Assembly: GCF_021215455.1 (NCBI RefSeq)
Contig: NZ_JAJPWV010000006.1
Coordinates: 186,001 to 250,000, forward strand
DNA from: Mucilaginibacter roseus
GTDB taxonomy: Bacteria > Bacteroidota > Bacteroidia > Sphingobacteriales > Sphingobacteriaceae
Length of the DNA stretch: 64,000 nt
Direction of reading: 5' to 3'
A program made the translations under genes and the position numbers. Of the stretch, positions 25,186 to 33,914 are shown piece by piece (positions within the stretch are counted from its first letter, which is position 1; every line of letters starts with the position of its first letter). The notes under the pieces are model-generated. The model had not been told where the DNA came from, did not search any database, and saw nothing but the letters and a program-made list of their open reading frames with translations.

Positions 25186-26055
25186 TTATGGATTAAGGAA
25201 CAATCCGCCCTCAATAGCGGGGATAATCTTTTTTTCGTTAGCGGTATCGAACATCAGCTTTATTGCTTTTTTACCTTCCGCACCCAACTCAATTGAGTAT
25301 TTGTTTACGTACAGCTCAATGTGTTTGTACATTACCTCCTCGCTCATTTCCTGCGCGTGCTGGCGGATAAATTCCAGTCCTGACTTTGGATTGGCAAAAG
25401 CATACTCTACTGATTTGCGCAACACCCGGTTTACCTTATGCTGCACCTCGGCAGGCAGGTTACGGTTGGCCACAATGCCGCCAAGCGGTATAGGGCAGCC
25501 GGTTTTTTTCTCCCAGTAATCGCCGAGGTCAATTATTTTTTTCAGGCCCTTATCCTGGTAAGTAAAGCGGTTTTCGTGGATAATGAGGCCAATGTCTATC
25601 TTCTCGGTCAACAAAGCATCTTCAATTTCATTAAAAACCAACTCATGCTTGTTAGTAGCCTCCGGAAAAGCCAGTCCTAACAAAAAGTTAGCGGTAGTGT
25701 ATTTCCCGGGAATACCTATTTTGAGATTTGGGATTTGAGATTTGAGGTTTAAAATGATCTCGTCTACATCGTTACCCGCGGTATAGTCCTTTTTCGAGAT
25801 CAGCATCGGGCCAACGCCAAAGCCAAGGGCGCTGCCACTGTCAAGCAATACATATTTATCGGCCACGTAAGCAAAGGCATGGTAGCTTAGTTTGGTAATA
25901 TCCAACTCGCCGCGAAAGGCCTTTTGGTTGAGTGTTTCCACGTCATCATAAAACACCTCGAACTCCAATCCTTCGGTATCAATTTTATGGTGAATAAGGG
26001 CATCAAAAATAAAGGTATCATTAGGGCAGGGCGAAAATCCGAGGGTTAGTTTCAT
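25186..26055 (-). CDS. mqnD: 1,4-dihydroxy-6-naphthoate synthase (futalosine pathway)
   Basis: 289 residues. MqnD converts cyclic de-hypoxanthine futalosine to 1,4-dihydroxy-6-naphthoate in the futalosine route to menaquinone. Markers are LGFSPCPNDTFIFDAL at the N-terminus, the ITKLSYHAFAYV segment, GFGVGPMLISKK and IPGKYTTANFLLGLAFP. The fold is a periplasmic-binding-protein-like two-lobe enzyme. The region just before IPGKYTTA encodes LNLKSQIPNLKIG from four tandem GA/GG(A/G)TTT 7-mers, probably a repeat-derived insertion (see findings). It lies 13 bp downstream of mqnB in the same direction, so the two are an operon. Confidence 0.95.
   Translation of the reverse strand: MKLTLGFSPCPNDTFIFDALIHHKIDTEGLEFEVFYDDVETLNQKAFRGELDITKLSYHAFAYVADKYVLLDSGSALGFGVGPMLISKKDYTAGNDVDEIILNLKSQIPNLKIGIPGKYTTANFLLGLAFPEATNKHELVFNEIEDALLTEKIDIGLIIHENRFTYQDKGLKKIIDLGDYWEKKTGCPIPLGGIVANRNLPAEVQHKVNRVLRKSVEYAFANPKSGLEFIRQHAQEMSEEVMYKHIELYVNKYSIELGAEGKKAIKLMFDTANEKKIIPAIEGGLFLNP
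25723..25750. repeat. Four tandem 7-bp repeats inside mqnD
   Basis: GAGATTT, GGGATTT, GAGATTT and GAGGTTT follow one another without a gap (plus-strand reading). They encode part of LNLKSQIPNLK. Confidence 0.8.
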
Positions 26056-26068
26056 AGTCAGTACATTT

Positions 26069-26743
26069 TTAATCTTTCAACAGATCATCCAGCAACTCGG
26101 CAGCAAATGTATTCAGATTTTTAATGGCAGGCCCTATCTGCCATGCCGCCCGGTTGCGTTTCTCCACGTAATTTGACACTGACCTGATCTGCAAGCAAGG
26201 CACACCTGCCTGTTTACAAGCGTAAAAAAAAGCCGCCCCCTCCATGCTTTCAAGGTCGGCATTTACACGGCTGCTTAATTTTTGTATAGATGCCTCGTTG
26301 CCATGCACCGTATTCACGGTAACGGCAGTCACCTTTTTTATGTTAATTGATGCCGGTAAAGAATAACTGGCTATAAACCTGCTCTCGCCAAAACCCAAAT
26401 CATCAATGGTTATAAAGGTTCCATCATCCTCTGCCCCAAGTTCCACCAAAGTATCTTCGGTAATCTCGCATACTGCGCCAAGTGCAATGTCACGGTTAAA
26501 ACTACCGGCAATGCCGAGGTTAATAATCAGATCATATTTATTTGTTGCCAGATGCCTGCCCAGCGCGAATGCCGTAGCCACCATACCCGCCCCCGTGATA
26601 AGCAGGTTGCAGTTGCTTCCGGCTGGTAGTCGGCGGTTTGCGGTTAGCAGTTGATTGTTATCTGAGTCCGAAATTGAAAATCCGAAATCAGAGATCAATC
26701 CCTCAACTTCGGGCTGTGTGGCTGCTACAATAAGTACCTGCAT
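26069..26743 (-). CDS. mqnB: Futalosine hydrolase
   Basis: 224 residues from ATG 26743 (MQVLIVAATQPEVEGLI); the frame to 26812 would cross the queD promoter. Nucleosidase of the MTA/SAH-nucleosidase fold that removes hypoxanthine from futalosine to give de-hypoxanthine futalosine. Visible: LLITGAGMVATAFALGRHLA, LIINLGIAGSF, the ADLESMEGAAFFYACKQAG substrate region containing the catalytic Glu pair, and IRSVSNYVEKRN. Residues about 18-43 (SDFGFSISDSDNNQLLTANR and onward) are not typical of the family and look repeat-derived. Upstream partner of mqnD. Confidence 0.93.
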   Translation of the reverse strand: MQVLIVAATQPEVEGLISDFGFSISDSDNNQLLTANRRLPAGSNCNLLITGAGMVATAFALGRHLATNKYDLIINLGIAGSFNRDIALGAVCEITEDTLVELGAEDDGTFITIDDLGFGESRFIASYSLPASINIKKVTAVTVNTVHGNEASIQKLSSRVNADLESMEGAAFFYACKQAGVPCLQIRSVSNYVEKRNRAAWQIGPAIKNLNTFAAELLDDLLKD

Positions 26744-26795
26744 AATGGCATAATTATCATGGCTAATATAAAACAACTCGCCTGTTTTTGTTTTG

Positions 26796-26803
26796 TATAT
26801 TTG
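26796..26803 (+). promoter_or_regulatory. -7 element for queD
   Basis: TATATTTG matches TAnnTTTG exactly and predicts a leader of about 10 nt before the ATG at 26818. It rules out a start at 26788. No clear -33 element is visible. Confidence 0.5.
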
Positions 26804-26817
26804 CACCCACAATTATT

Positions 26818-27237
26818 ATGATGATTTATATAACGCGCAGAGAACATTTTAACGCGGCTCACCGCATGTACAGGGATGAGTGGAGCGAAGAAAAAAATGC
26901 CGAGGTATTTGGCAAGTGCGCTAACCCTAACTGGCATGGCCACAACTACAACCTTTTTGTAACCATAAAAGGCGAAATAAGCTACGCAACCGGTTATTTA
27001 ATGGATCTGAAGGATCTGAAAGCCATTATTCAAGAATATGTTGTTGAAAAGCTTGACCACAAGAACCTGAACAAGGATGTTGACTTTATGCAGGGCAAAA
27101 TGGCATCAACCGAGTTGCTGTGTATCGAAATATTTAAGCAGCTAAAGGCACCTATTGAGGCACACGAGGGTGTATTTCTGCACTCGGTACGCCTGCACGA
27201 AACTGAAAATAATTCCGCCGAGTACTTTGGCGAATAA
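26818..27237 (+). CDS. queD: 6-carboxytetrahydropterin synthase (QueD/PTPS family)
   Basis: 139 residues from ATG 26818; the next codon is also ATG and may be used instead. Converts 7,8-dihydroneopterin triphosphate to 6-carboxy-tetrahydropterin, the second step toward queuosine. The three zinc His are visible: FNAAHRM (about residue 14) and HGHNY; the catalytic Cys lies in FGKCANPNWHGHNY; the second active-site pair lies in KLDHKNLN. The ending TENNSAEYFGE includes the conserved Glu. folE starts 9 bp downstream, so the two genes sit together as successive steps from GTP. Confidence 0.93.
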   Translation: MMIYITRREHFNAAHRMYRDEWSEEKNAEVFGKCANPNWHGHNYNLFVTIKGEISYATGYLMDLKDLKAIIQEYVVEKLDHKNLNKDVDFMQGKMASTELLCIEIFKQLKAPIEAHEGVFLHSVRLHETENNSAEYFGE

Positions 27238-27246
27238 TATATACTG

Positions 27247-27885
27247 ATGGATAATACCCGCCACATACCCGACCGCGATGATGACATTGACGGTTACGAA
27301 AAAATTGACCGCTACAACCCGGATTTGATAGACAGCCTTAAAGGCCATTACCATGAAGTGCTAAAGCTGATAGGCGAGCATCCTGGTCGCGAAGGCTTGC
27401 TGAAAACCCCCGAACGTATGGCCAAAGCCATGCTTTACCTAACACATGGTTATGACCTTAACGCCGAGGAGATTCTGAAATCGGCCATGTTTAAGGAAGA
27501 TTACAGCCAGATGGTGGTGGTAAAGGATATTGAGGTATACTCGATGTGCGAACACCATATGCTACCGTTTTTAGGCAAGGCGCATGTTGCCTATATACCT
27601 AATGGGTATGTAGTTGGCCTGAGCAAGATACCGCGCATAGTAGATGTATTCGCTCGTCGCCTGCAGGTGCAGGAGCGTTTAACAAACGAGATACGCGATT
27701 GCATACAGCAAACCCTTAACCCAATTGGCGTAGGCGTGGTAATTGAGTGCCGCCACATGTGCATGAGCATGCGCGGCGTACAAAAGCAAAACTCGGTAAC
27801 CACAACATCAGCATTTACAGGGGCCTTTTTGCAGGATAAAACACGTACCGAATTTTTAAATCTTATTTCATCGAGATTGAGTTAA
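27247..27885 (+). CDS. folE: GTP cyclohydrolase I
   Basis: 212 residues. Turns GTP into 7,8-dihydroneopterin triphosphate, the shared precursor of folate and of QueD's product. After a charged, variable N-terminus, the conserved body starts HYHEVLKLIGEHPGREGLLKTPERM in pieces around residues 36-60. Zinc and active-site residues are seen in SMCEHHMLPFLGKAHVAY (Cys and two His) and IECRHMCMSMRGVQ (second Cys ligand). Length is normal. Second gene of the queD-folE pair. Confidence 0.96.
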   Translation: MDNTRHIPDRDDDIDGYEKIDRYNPDLIDSLKGHYHEVLKLIGEHPGREGLLKTPERMAKAMLYLTHGYDLNAEEILKSAMFKEDYSQMVVVKDIEVYSMCEHHMLPFLGKAHVAYIPNGYVVGLSKIPRIVDVFARRLQVQERLTNEIRDCIQQTLNPIGVGVVIECRHMCMSMRGVQKQNSVTTTSAFTGAFLQDKTRTEFLNLISSRLS

Positions 27886-27892
27886 TTTGGGA

Positions 27893-27970
27893 AGTTGTGA
27901 GTAGTGAGCAATGAGTAAAAATAGTTTTATACCACCCATGATTCACAACTCACAATTCACCACTCACTAA
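27893..27970. repeat. Inverted low-complexity repeat (GTGAGTAGTGAG type)
   Basis: GTGAGTAGTGAGCAATGAG (27898-27916) is largely complementary to the later run of CTCAC/TTCAC units (27941-27967) across about 30 bp. Similar CACTCTCACCATTCACC text occurs at 54230-54260. Probably a dispersed repeat; it fills the folE-fabD gap. Confidence 0.55.
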
Positions 27971-27981
27971 TATAATACATC

Positions 27982-28866
27982 ATGAACGCATACATTTTTC
28001 CAGGACAAGGCGCACAGTTTGTAGGTATGGGTAAAGACCTCTACGAAACATCAGACGAAGCACGCGCGCTTTTTGAAAAAGCTAACGATATTTTAGGCTT
28101 CAGCATTACCGACATCATGTTCAGCGGTACCGATGAGGATCTGAAACAAACCCGCGTAACGCAGCCCGCCATATTTTTACACTCAGTAATTTTAGCCAAG
28201 GTTTTAGGCGATAGCTTTAAGCCCGATATGGTTGCCGGTCACTCACTGGGTGAGTTCTCTGCGCTGGTATCAGCCGGGGCTTTGAGTTTTGATGATGGTT
28301 TACGATTAGTTGCCGCTCGTGCCAATGCTATGCAAAAAGCCTGCGAACTGCAGCCATCAACTATGGCCGCTATTCTGGGGCTGGATGATTTTACAGTTGA
28401 GGACATTTGCCAGCAGGTGAGCGATGTGGTTGTGCCAGCAAATTATAACTGCCCTGGCCAGCTGGTAATATCAGGCACCATAGCCGGTGTTGATGCCGCT
28501 TGCGAAAAACTTACCGCCGCCGGTGCAAAACGCGCGCTTAAACTGAATGTGGGTGGCGCTTTCCACTCACCGCTAATGGAATCAGCCCGTGTTGAGCTGG
28601 AAGCCGCCATTGTTGCTACCAATATACAGGCGCCGGTTTGCCCAATCTACCAAAACATTGATGCCAAACCGTATACCGATCCCGAAAAGATAAAAGCTAA
28701 CCTGATAGCCCAGCTTACCGGCGCCGTACGCTGGACGCAAACGGTTAAGCATATGCTTGAGGATGGAGCTACGTCGTTTACAGAAGTAGGGCCGGGTAAC
28801 GTATTGCAGGGCCTTGTTAAAAAGGTTGACAGGGGCGTTGCCACGGCAAGTGCCACCATAGCCTAA
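27982..28866 (+). CDS. fabD: Malonyl-CoA:ACP transacylase
   Basis: 294 residues. Moves malonyl from CoA to acyl carrier protein to supply fatty-acid elongation. N-terminal FPGQGAQFVGMG, nucleophile motif GHSLGEFSAL (Ser about residue 92), QxxLR-equivalent region QPSTMAAILGL, and the catalytic His in VGGAFHSPLM (about residue 197) are all present. ATG 27982 gives the expected start. Stand-alone gene with its own terminator; other fab genes are not in the window. Confidence 0.96.
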   Translation: MNAYIFPGQGAQFVGMGKDLYETSDEARALFEKANDILGFSITDIMFSGTDEDLKQTRVTQPAIFLHSVILAKVLGDSFKPDMVAGHSLGEFSALVSAGALSFDDGLRLVAARANAMQKACELQPSTMAAILGLDDFTVEDICQQVSDVVVPANYNCPGQLVISGTIAGVDAACEKLTAAGAKRALKLNVGGAFHSPLMESARVELEAAIVATNIQAPVCPIYQNIDAKPYTDPEKIKANLIAQLTGAVRWTQTVKHMLEDGATSFTEVGPGNVLQGLVKKVDRGVATASATIA

Positions 28867-28871
28867 AACAG

Positions 28872-28900
28872 AATAAAGCCACCTCACAAGTGGCTTTATT
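28872..28900 (+). terminator. Terminator after fabD
   Basis: AATAAAGCCAC and GTGGCTTTATT form a perfect 11-bp stem (28872-28882/28890-28900) with a 7-nt loop and a following T-rich run. Confidence 0.85.
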
Positions 28901-28935
28901 TTTATTTAAATTTATCTGCCAAAAAACATACTGAA

Positions 28936-31900
28936 TTGAGTTACAGGTTTAAAATACGTTTGCTGCTGGCCTTGCTTACCGTAAGCTTATTTATAACGGC
29001 CGTTATACTACCTAATTCATATACACCGGGCCGCACGCTTGAACAAACCGCCCGTATACTTGAGGATAACATTCACGAAAAGGAAAGTTTTATTGAGGAT
29101 ATCCTGCACGATTCGGTAAAGTTTAATGAGCTAAAGCAACTCCGCAAAAACGATCAGCTTTCACTTAAGCTGATAAAAGATTATACTGTTAAAAACCACG
29201 TATGGTTTATAACGCTTGATAGCAGCCGCCTGTCATTTTGGAGTGGCGTTAAGGTATTGCCTGCTAACCCGGGGCGTATAAAACCCGGCCGGTCATTTAT
29301 TAAGCAACCGAATGGATATTACGAGGCTGTACGTAAGGATGATGGTGCTTTCTCGGCCATTTTCCTGTTCCCGATAAAAATAAATTATGCCTTCCAGAAT
29401 AATTACCTGCGTAATGGTTTTACCAAGGATCTGCTTACAGATGATGATGATATTGTAGATCTGGCCGATTTTACCGACCGGCAGTTTTACCCGGTACATA
29501 GCATAAGCGGACAATATCTTTTTGGTGTTAAGCTAAAGGACAATGCGGTAAACAGCCGATATTTCTATTCCGAACTTACGGTATGGTTCTTCGCCTTTTT
29601 AGTGCTTTGCCTGCTGGTGAATGACTTTTGCCTGCAGCTTGCGCGCAAGGGCAGGGCTTTGCTTGCCATTGTGTTGCTCACTTGCTTTATCAGCGCGTTG
29701 CGGTTTATTAACCTGTATTATTGCTGGCCCGATTTTACGTTTAAGCTGGACCTGTTCAATCCGGCGCACTATGCTTCCAGTAGCCTGTTCCCCTCGCTTG
29801 GCGATTTTTGTATCAACATACTGTTCACCACCTGGCTGGCCGCCTTTATTTATGTAAACCGTAATTATCTGCTAAACAACGTTCGCAGCAGAGCCGGCAG
29901 TTATGCGGTTTTGCTGGGCTGTTCTGCATTTATCGTTGGCATATCAGCTTGGCTGCTGGTGCTTTTTAGGGGGCTGGTCATCAATTCAAACATCAATTTT
30001 GATGTAACTAACGTACTCAACCTTACCGGCTTGAGTGTAGTAGGTTTGGGTGTATTGTGTTTCGCCTTCCTGATATTTTATTTAATTAATGATGCCTTTG
30101 CGGCTATCTGCATAAAGCTGCCTATATCAAACGCGCATAAAGCTTTTGTTTTTTTAATGGTGATTGTTGCGGCTACGGCTATTTATGCCTGGGTGAATAA
30201 CTTTAACGCCTTCTTTTTACTAATGGGTGTTATGGTATTCATCAGGGCTTATGATTACCGCTTTGCTGATGGCCGTTTGTCTGCCGTGCCTTTGCTTATA
30301 ATGGTTTTTGTGGGTGCCATTATTTCGTCGTTGGAATTGAATACTTTTCAGTCTATTAAAGAAATAGGCCAGCGCAAGCTGCTGATCAAAAAGCTGCTCG
30401 TGCCTGATGATGCCAATGTAAATGAATCATTGAGCAAGCTGGAAAAGCGGATTTTAAAAGATGCACAAATAGTACAGGCTTTTGGTCAGCCGGGGCAGGC
30501 GGCTGCACTGAAAACACGTTTGCAAAAGCTGTATTTTGACGGGACGCTTTCGCGTTATGAGCTCAGTATACATCAGTTTGATAATAACGAAAAGCCGCTG
30601 GCAACAGATACCAATTATTCGCTGAGCGTTTTTAAGGATCTGGTTATGTACAGCTCCTTCAAGGTGTCACGCTACTTTTACCGGGAAAACGAGTCGTTTG
30701 GCTCGCAAAACTATTTTGCGGTAATGCCGGTAAGTAACGGGGGCGTCCGTAAAGGTTGTATCGTTATTGAATTACGGTCAAAAAAATTAAATAACCCAAG
30801 AGCTTTCCCTGAGCTGCTGGTTGAAGGAGTGAAGAGTGAAAGTGATGATTTTAAAAACTATTCATATGCTTTTTACACCGATGCCCGCCTGGTAGCACAA
30901 AGCGGCAACTATGTGTATGATGTAGTTAACAAAACCTTTGATACGCCGGTTAATACTTACCGGTTTGTAACTACCAACAGCATTTACCCGGAGTGGTACC
31001 GCACATTCTCGCGGCATAATCATTTGGTATTTAAGCAATCTAAACGCAACGTTATTGTTGTGAGCCGCAGCGAGAACGCGTTGTTTTTCGGCGTAACAGC
31101 GCTTACCTTCTTTTTTGTGTTGTTATTGCTGTTTAGCCTGCTGGTTGTACTTATACGCTGGTTATGGTTGCGTATACGCATTTTATATATCAGCGATAAC
31201 CGGATCAAATGGGGCTTCCGCATTAATTTTGATAAGATATTATACAAAACCCGTATTCAGTTTTCCATGATTCTGGCGGTTGTATTTACGCTGATCATCG
31301 TGGGCTTCATAACCTTCCTGTTCATTAGCACCCAGTACAATTCGCAGCAGGAAGAAATGATTCGCGGCAAGATAGCCCGTATAACCGAAGCGTTTGAAGA
31401 AGGGCAGTTTAATAAGTACATTGATAACATCAACAAAGAAAAGCTTAGCGATTTTGATGAACTGGCCAATACCTATTCTGCCGACCTGACCTTGTTTAAC
31501 CTGCAAGGCATACCACTTATAAGCACGCAGCCTAAAATATATGAATATGGGCTGCATGTAAGGCGCATGAATGCCAGGGCGTTTATTTACATGAGCAGGT
31601 TCCAGAAGTCGGAGTATGTGAATGATGAACAGATAGGCGACTTAAATTATAAATCAGTTTACGCGCCGCTTAAAAACAACAAGCAACAAACGGTGGCCTA
31701 TTTGCAATTGCCTTATTTTTCAAACGAGGTTGATTACAAAACCCAGGTTGGTGCCCTGCTAAACGCCATGATTAACGTTTACGCCCTTGTTTTCATAGCT
31801 ATAGGTTTGCTGGCGGTTATCATTGCAAGGCAAATTACCGCACCGCTTAACTTTATTCAGACTAGCCTGAGCCGTATAATTTATGGCAAAAAGAACGAGC

Positions 31901-32682
31901 CTATTAAATGGGATCGTGATGATGAGATAGGCGCACTGGTAAAAGAATATAATAAAATGATAGCCGCTTTAGAGAACAGCGCGCAAAAGCTGGCACAATC
32001 TGAAAGGGAAAGCGCCTGGCGCGAAATGGCCAAGCAGGTTGCTCATGAGATCAAAAACCCGCTAACCCCATTAAAGCTGGGTTTGCAATTGCTGGATAAA
32101 TCATGGAAAGATAAGGACCCTAAGTTTGATCAGAAATTTGAGCGCTTCAGTAAGTCGTTTGTGGAGCAGATAGAGAGTTTGTCGTCCATCGCCTCGGAGT
32201 TCTCGGCCTTTGCAAAAATGCCTGATACTAAAATGGTAAAGCTGAACCTTTTTGAAGTGCTTAACCAGGCTGTAATCATTTTTAAGCAGATGGATAATCT
32301 GACCATAAACTATCAACCGCCGGAGGAGCCGTTCATGATAAATGCTGACCGCGACCAGCTACTGCGCTGCTTTAACAATCTGCTTAAAAATGCTATTGAA
32401 GCCACCCCGCCCGATAGGAATGGCGTGATAGACCTGAACTATTTGATCACCAGTAAAAATATTTTGCTGAGCATTAAGGACAACGGTAATGGCATACCCG
32501 AAAACATGCGCGAAAAGATATTTGAGCCTAACTTTACAACCAAGAGCTCGGGTACCGGTTTAGGCCTGGCATTCATCAAAAACTCCATAGAAAATGCCGG
32601 TGGAAAGGTTTGGTTTGAAACTGAACTTAACGTAGGCACAACGTTTTACTTCAGCCTGCCTGCGGCAGATGCAAACGAATAG
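28936..32682 (+). CDS. Very large NtrY-like membrane histidine kinase
   Basis: 1248 residues; start TTG at 28936 gives a sensible TM-led N-terminus. One TM lies near residues 8-26, an extracytoplasmic domain runs to about 210, then a block of about eight to nine TM helices (about 210-490), a second extracytoplasmic domain (about 500-710), a TM near 720-740, a third TM pair bounding a sensor loop (about 780-800 and 940-965), a HAMP-like linker (about 968-1020) and the kinase core. The H-box AKQVAHEIKNPLTPLKLGL has His at about 1037; N-box NLLKNAIEATPP; G-boxes DNGNGIPENM and SSGTGLGLAFIKNS. No response regulator gene adjoins it. Signal unknown. Confidence 0.92.
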   Translation: MSYRFKIRLLLALLTVSLFITAVILPNSYTPGRTLEQTARILEDNIHEKESFIEDILHDSVKFNELKQLRKNDQLSLKLIKDYTVKNHVWFITLDSSRLSFWSGVKVLPANPGRIKPGRSFIKQPNGYYEAVRKDDGAFSAIFLFPIKINYAFQNNYLRNGFTKDLLTDDDDIVDLADFTDRQFYPVHSISGQYLFGVKLKDNAVNSRYFYSELTVWFFAFLVLCLLVNDFCLQLARKGRALLAIVLLTCFISALRFINLYYCWPDFTFKLDLFNPAHYASSSLFPSLGDFCINILFTTWLAAFIYVNRNYLLNNVRSRAGSYAVLLGCSAFIVGISAWLLVLFRGLVINSNINFDVTNVLNLTGLSVVGLGVLCFAFLIFYLINDAFAAICIKLPISNAHKAFVFLMVIVAATAIYAWVNNFNAFFLLMGVMVFIRAYDYRFADGRLSAVPLLIMVFVGAIISSLELNTFQSIKEIGQRKLLIKKLLVPDDANVNESLSKLEKRILKDAQIVQAFGQPGQAAALKTRLQKLYFDGTLSRYELSIHQFDNNEKPLATDTNYSLSVFKDLVMYSSFKVSRYFYRENESFGSQNYFAVMPVSNGGVRKGCIVIELRSKKLNNPRAFPELLVEGVKSESDDFKNYSYAFYTDARLVAQSGNYVYDVVNKTFDTPVNTYRFVTTNSIYPEWYRTFSRHNHLVFKQSKRNVIVVSRSENALFFGVTALTFFFVLLLLFSLLVVLIRWLWLRIRILYISDNRIKWGFRINFDKILYKTRIQFSMILAVVFTLIIVGFITFLFISTQYNSQQEEMIRGKIARITEAFEEGQFNKYIDNINKEKLSDFDELANTYSADLTLFNLQGIPLISTQPKIYEYGLHVRRMNARAFIYMSRFQKSEYVNDEQIGDLNYKSVYAPLKNNKQQTVAYLQLPYFSNEVDYKTQVGALLNAMINVYALVFIAIGLLAVIIARQITAPLNFIQTSLSRIIYGKKNEPIKWDRDDEIGALVKEYNKMIAALENSAQKLAQSERESAWREMAKQVAHEIKNPLTPLKLGLQLLDKSWKDKDPKFDQKFERFSKSFVEQIESLSSIASEFSAFAKMPDTKMVKLNLFEVLNQAVIIFKQMDNLTINYQPPEEPFMINADRDQLLRCFNNLLKNAIEATPPDRNGVIDLNYLITSKNILLSIKDNGNGIPENMREKIFEPNFTTKSSGTGLGLAFIKNSIENAGGKVWFETELNVGTTFYFSLPAADANE

Positions 32683-32700
32683 TCGGGATGACAAATTATA

Positions 32701-32750
32701 CTATAAAAAGGGAAGGCCTCGTTAGTTGACGAGGCCTTCCCTTTTTATAG
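32701..32750. terminator. Perfect 22-bp stem bidirectional terminator
   Basis: Bases 32701-32722 and 32729-32750 are exact reverse complements (ends CTATAAAAAGGGAAGG and CCTTCCCTTTTTATAG) around a 6-nt loop. T- and A-runs lie at the base, so it can end both the histidine kinase and the convergent coiled-coil gene. Confidence 0.9.
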
Positions 32751-32763
32751 TATTGCTTATAAG

Positions 32764-33675
32764 TTATTTCAGTGTAATGCTGCTTTTGCCCATGCTGAAT
32801 CCATCTGAATAAAGCATAACCGTATAGGTGCCTTTTTGGAATGGCGAAGGGTTTACCCAATCAATGGTGTAAGCGCTGCCATCATCCCTGAAATCAATAG
32901 CGGTTTTGTAGCTGTATTGCATCTCCTGGTCATCAGCGGTAAAGCTGCCTGCATCGGCTGAAGTGATCAGGTTGCCGGTAGGGTCCAATACACGTACGTA
33001 AACATCGTGCAATGCTTTGGCCGCAACGCCGTTAGGTACCAGCGTAAAGTTAATCTTGAACTTTTTGGCCGATTTTGCCTTGCTAACGTCTGACTCTTTG
33101 CCGTTATCTTTTACTTTGTAAGCTACAATTTCAGCAGCTGATAATTTTAACGCGGCGGCTTGTTGTACTTTGGTGTTTAGCTCCTGGTTTTGTTTCTCCA
33201 GCGTTGATGCCTTTTCGGTAGCAACGGCCAGGTTTGATTTAAGCGTATCGCGCTCGGTTAGTAATGAGGAGTTCTGTTTTTTAAGCTCCTCGATATCCGC
33301 AGTGTATTTGGTGACAAAATAACGAAGTTGTTTAACATCTTCGCGTGCCTTTGCCAGTTCAGCGGCTGATAGTTTGCCTTTGGCAAGTTCGGCCCTTAAA
33401 ACGCGGATTTTGGATTGCAGCGAATCATTTTTAGCCTGCAACTCTGCCGACATTTTCGTTTTAGCGCTGTTCACCAGCTCAATTTGCGCCTCAAGGCTGT
33501 CCAGTTCAGTTTTTAATCTTGTCTTTTCATCATTGATGTACACCACCCTCGTGTCCGACTTGTTTTTTTGCAGGTACAGGTACACATCAGTACCCAGCAA
33601 TGCAATCACAACTATGATCAAAAAATAAATAACGTTCGAATTCTTTTTTACTGGTTTTTCAGAAGGGTTCTCCAT
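32764..33675 (-). CDS. Membrane-anchored coiled-coil protein, function unknown
   Basis: 303 residues. A short cytoplasmic N-terminus is followed by one TM helix (about 14-32, NVIYFLIIVVIALLGTDVYLYL). Residues about 42-178 are a long coiled coil rich in Lys/Glu/Ala/Leu (LRAELAKGKLSAAELAKARE, LTERDTLKSNLAVATEKAS). The C-terminal about 110 residues are beta-rich (KFKINFTLVPNGVAAKALHDVYVRV split near 207-231) and look like an immunoglobulin-like domain. Such proteins are common in Bacteroidota with no assigned role. It is divergent from the GH10-like gene across 239 bp that contain a perfect hairpin. Confidence 0.85.
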   Translation of the reverse strand: MENPSEKPVKKNSNVIYFLIIVVIALLGTDVYLYLQKNKSDTRVVYINDEKTRLKTELDSLEAQIELVNSAKTKMSAELQAKNDSLQSKIRVLRAELAKGKLSAAELAKAREDVKQLRYFVTKYTADIEELKKQNSSLLTERDTLKSNLAVATEKASTLEKQNQELNTKVQQAAALKLSAAEIVAYKVKDNGKESDVSKAKSAKKFKINFTLVPNGVAAKALHDVYVRVLDPTGNLITSADAGSFTADDQEMQYSYKTAIDFRDDGSAYTIDWVNPSPFQKGTYTVMLYSDGFSMGKSSITLK

Positions 33676-33767
33676 AAATTAAGTTAGTTTAAGGCTTGGC
33701 CCGCCGCGCAGGCCTGTAGCTTGGCATGTAACTATTACTTAGTGTCTTATTGTAACATTACGACGTT

Positions 33768-33791
33768 CAATACCCGTTTTTACGGGTATTG
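33768..33791. repeat. Perfect hairpin in a divergent promoter region
   Basis: CAATACCCGT (33768-33777) and ACGGGTATTG (33782-33791) form a 10-bp stem around TTTT. Both flanking genes are transcribed away from it, so it cannot be their terminator. Confidence 0.6.
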
Positions 33792-33880
33792 CTTATCCGC
33801 TAAATTAAGTACAATAAGCTTAAAACACAAAATTGGCCGATTTATTATGTATAATAATAAAACTCTACCTATGCAGTTTA

Positions 33881-33888
33881 TATCTTTG
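33881..33888 (+). promoter_or_regulatory. -7 element for the GH10-like gene
   Basis: TATCTTTG matches the Bacteroidota -7 consensus. It predicts a start near 33895, which favours translation from ATG 33915 over TTG 33897. Confidence 0.5.
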
Positions 33889-33914
33889 CAGATTAATTGA
33901 TAAACCGTTTTTTG

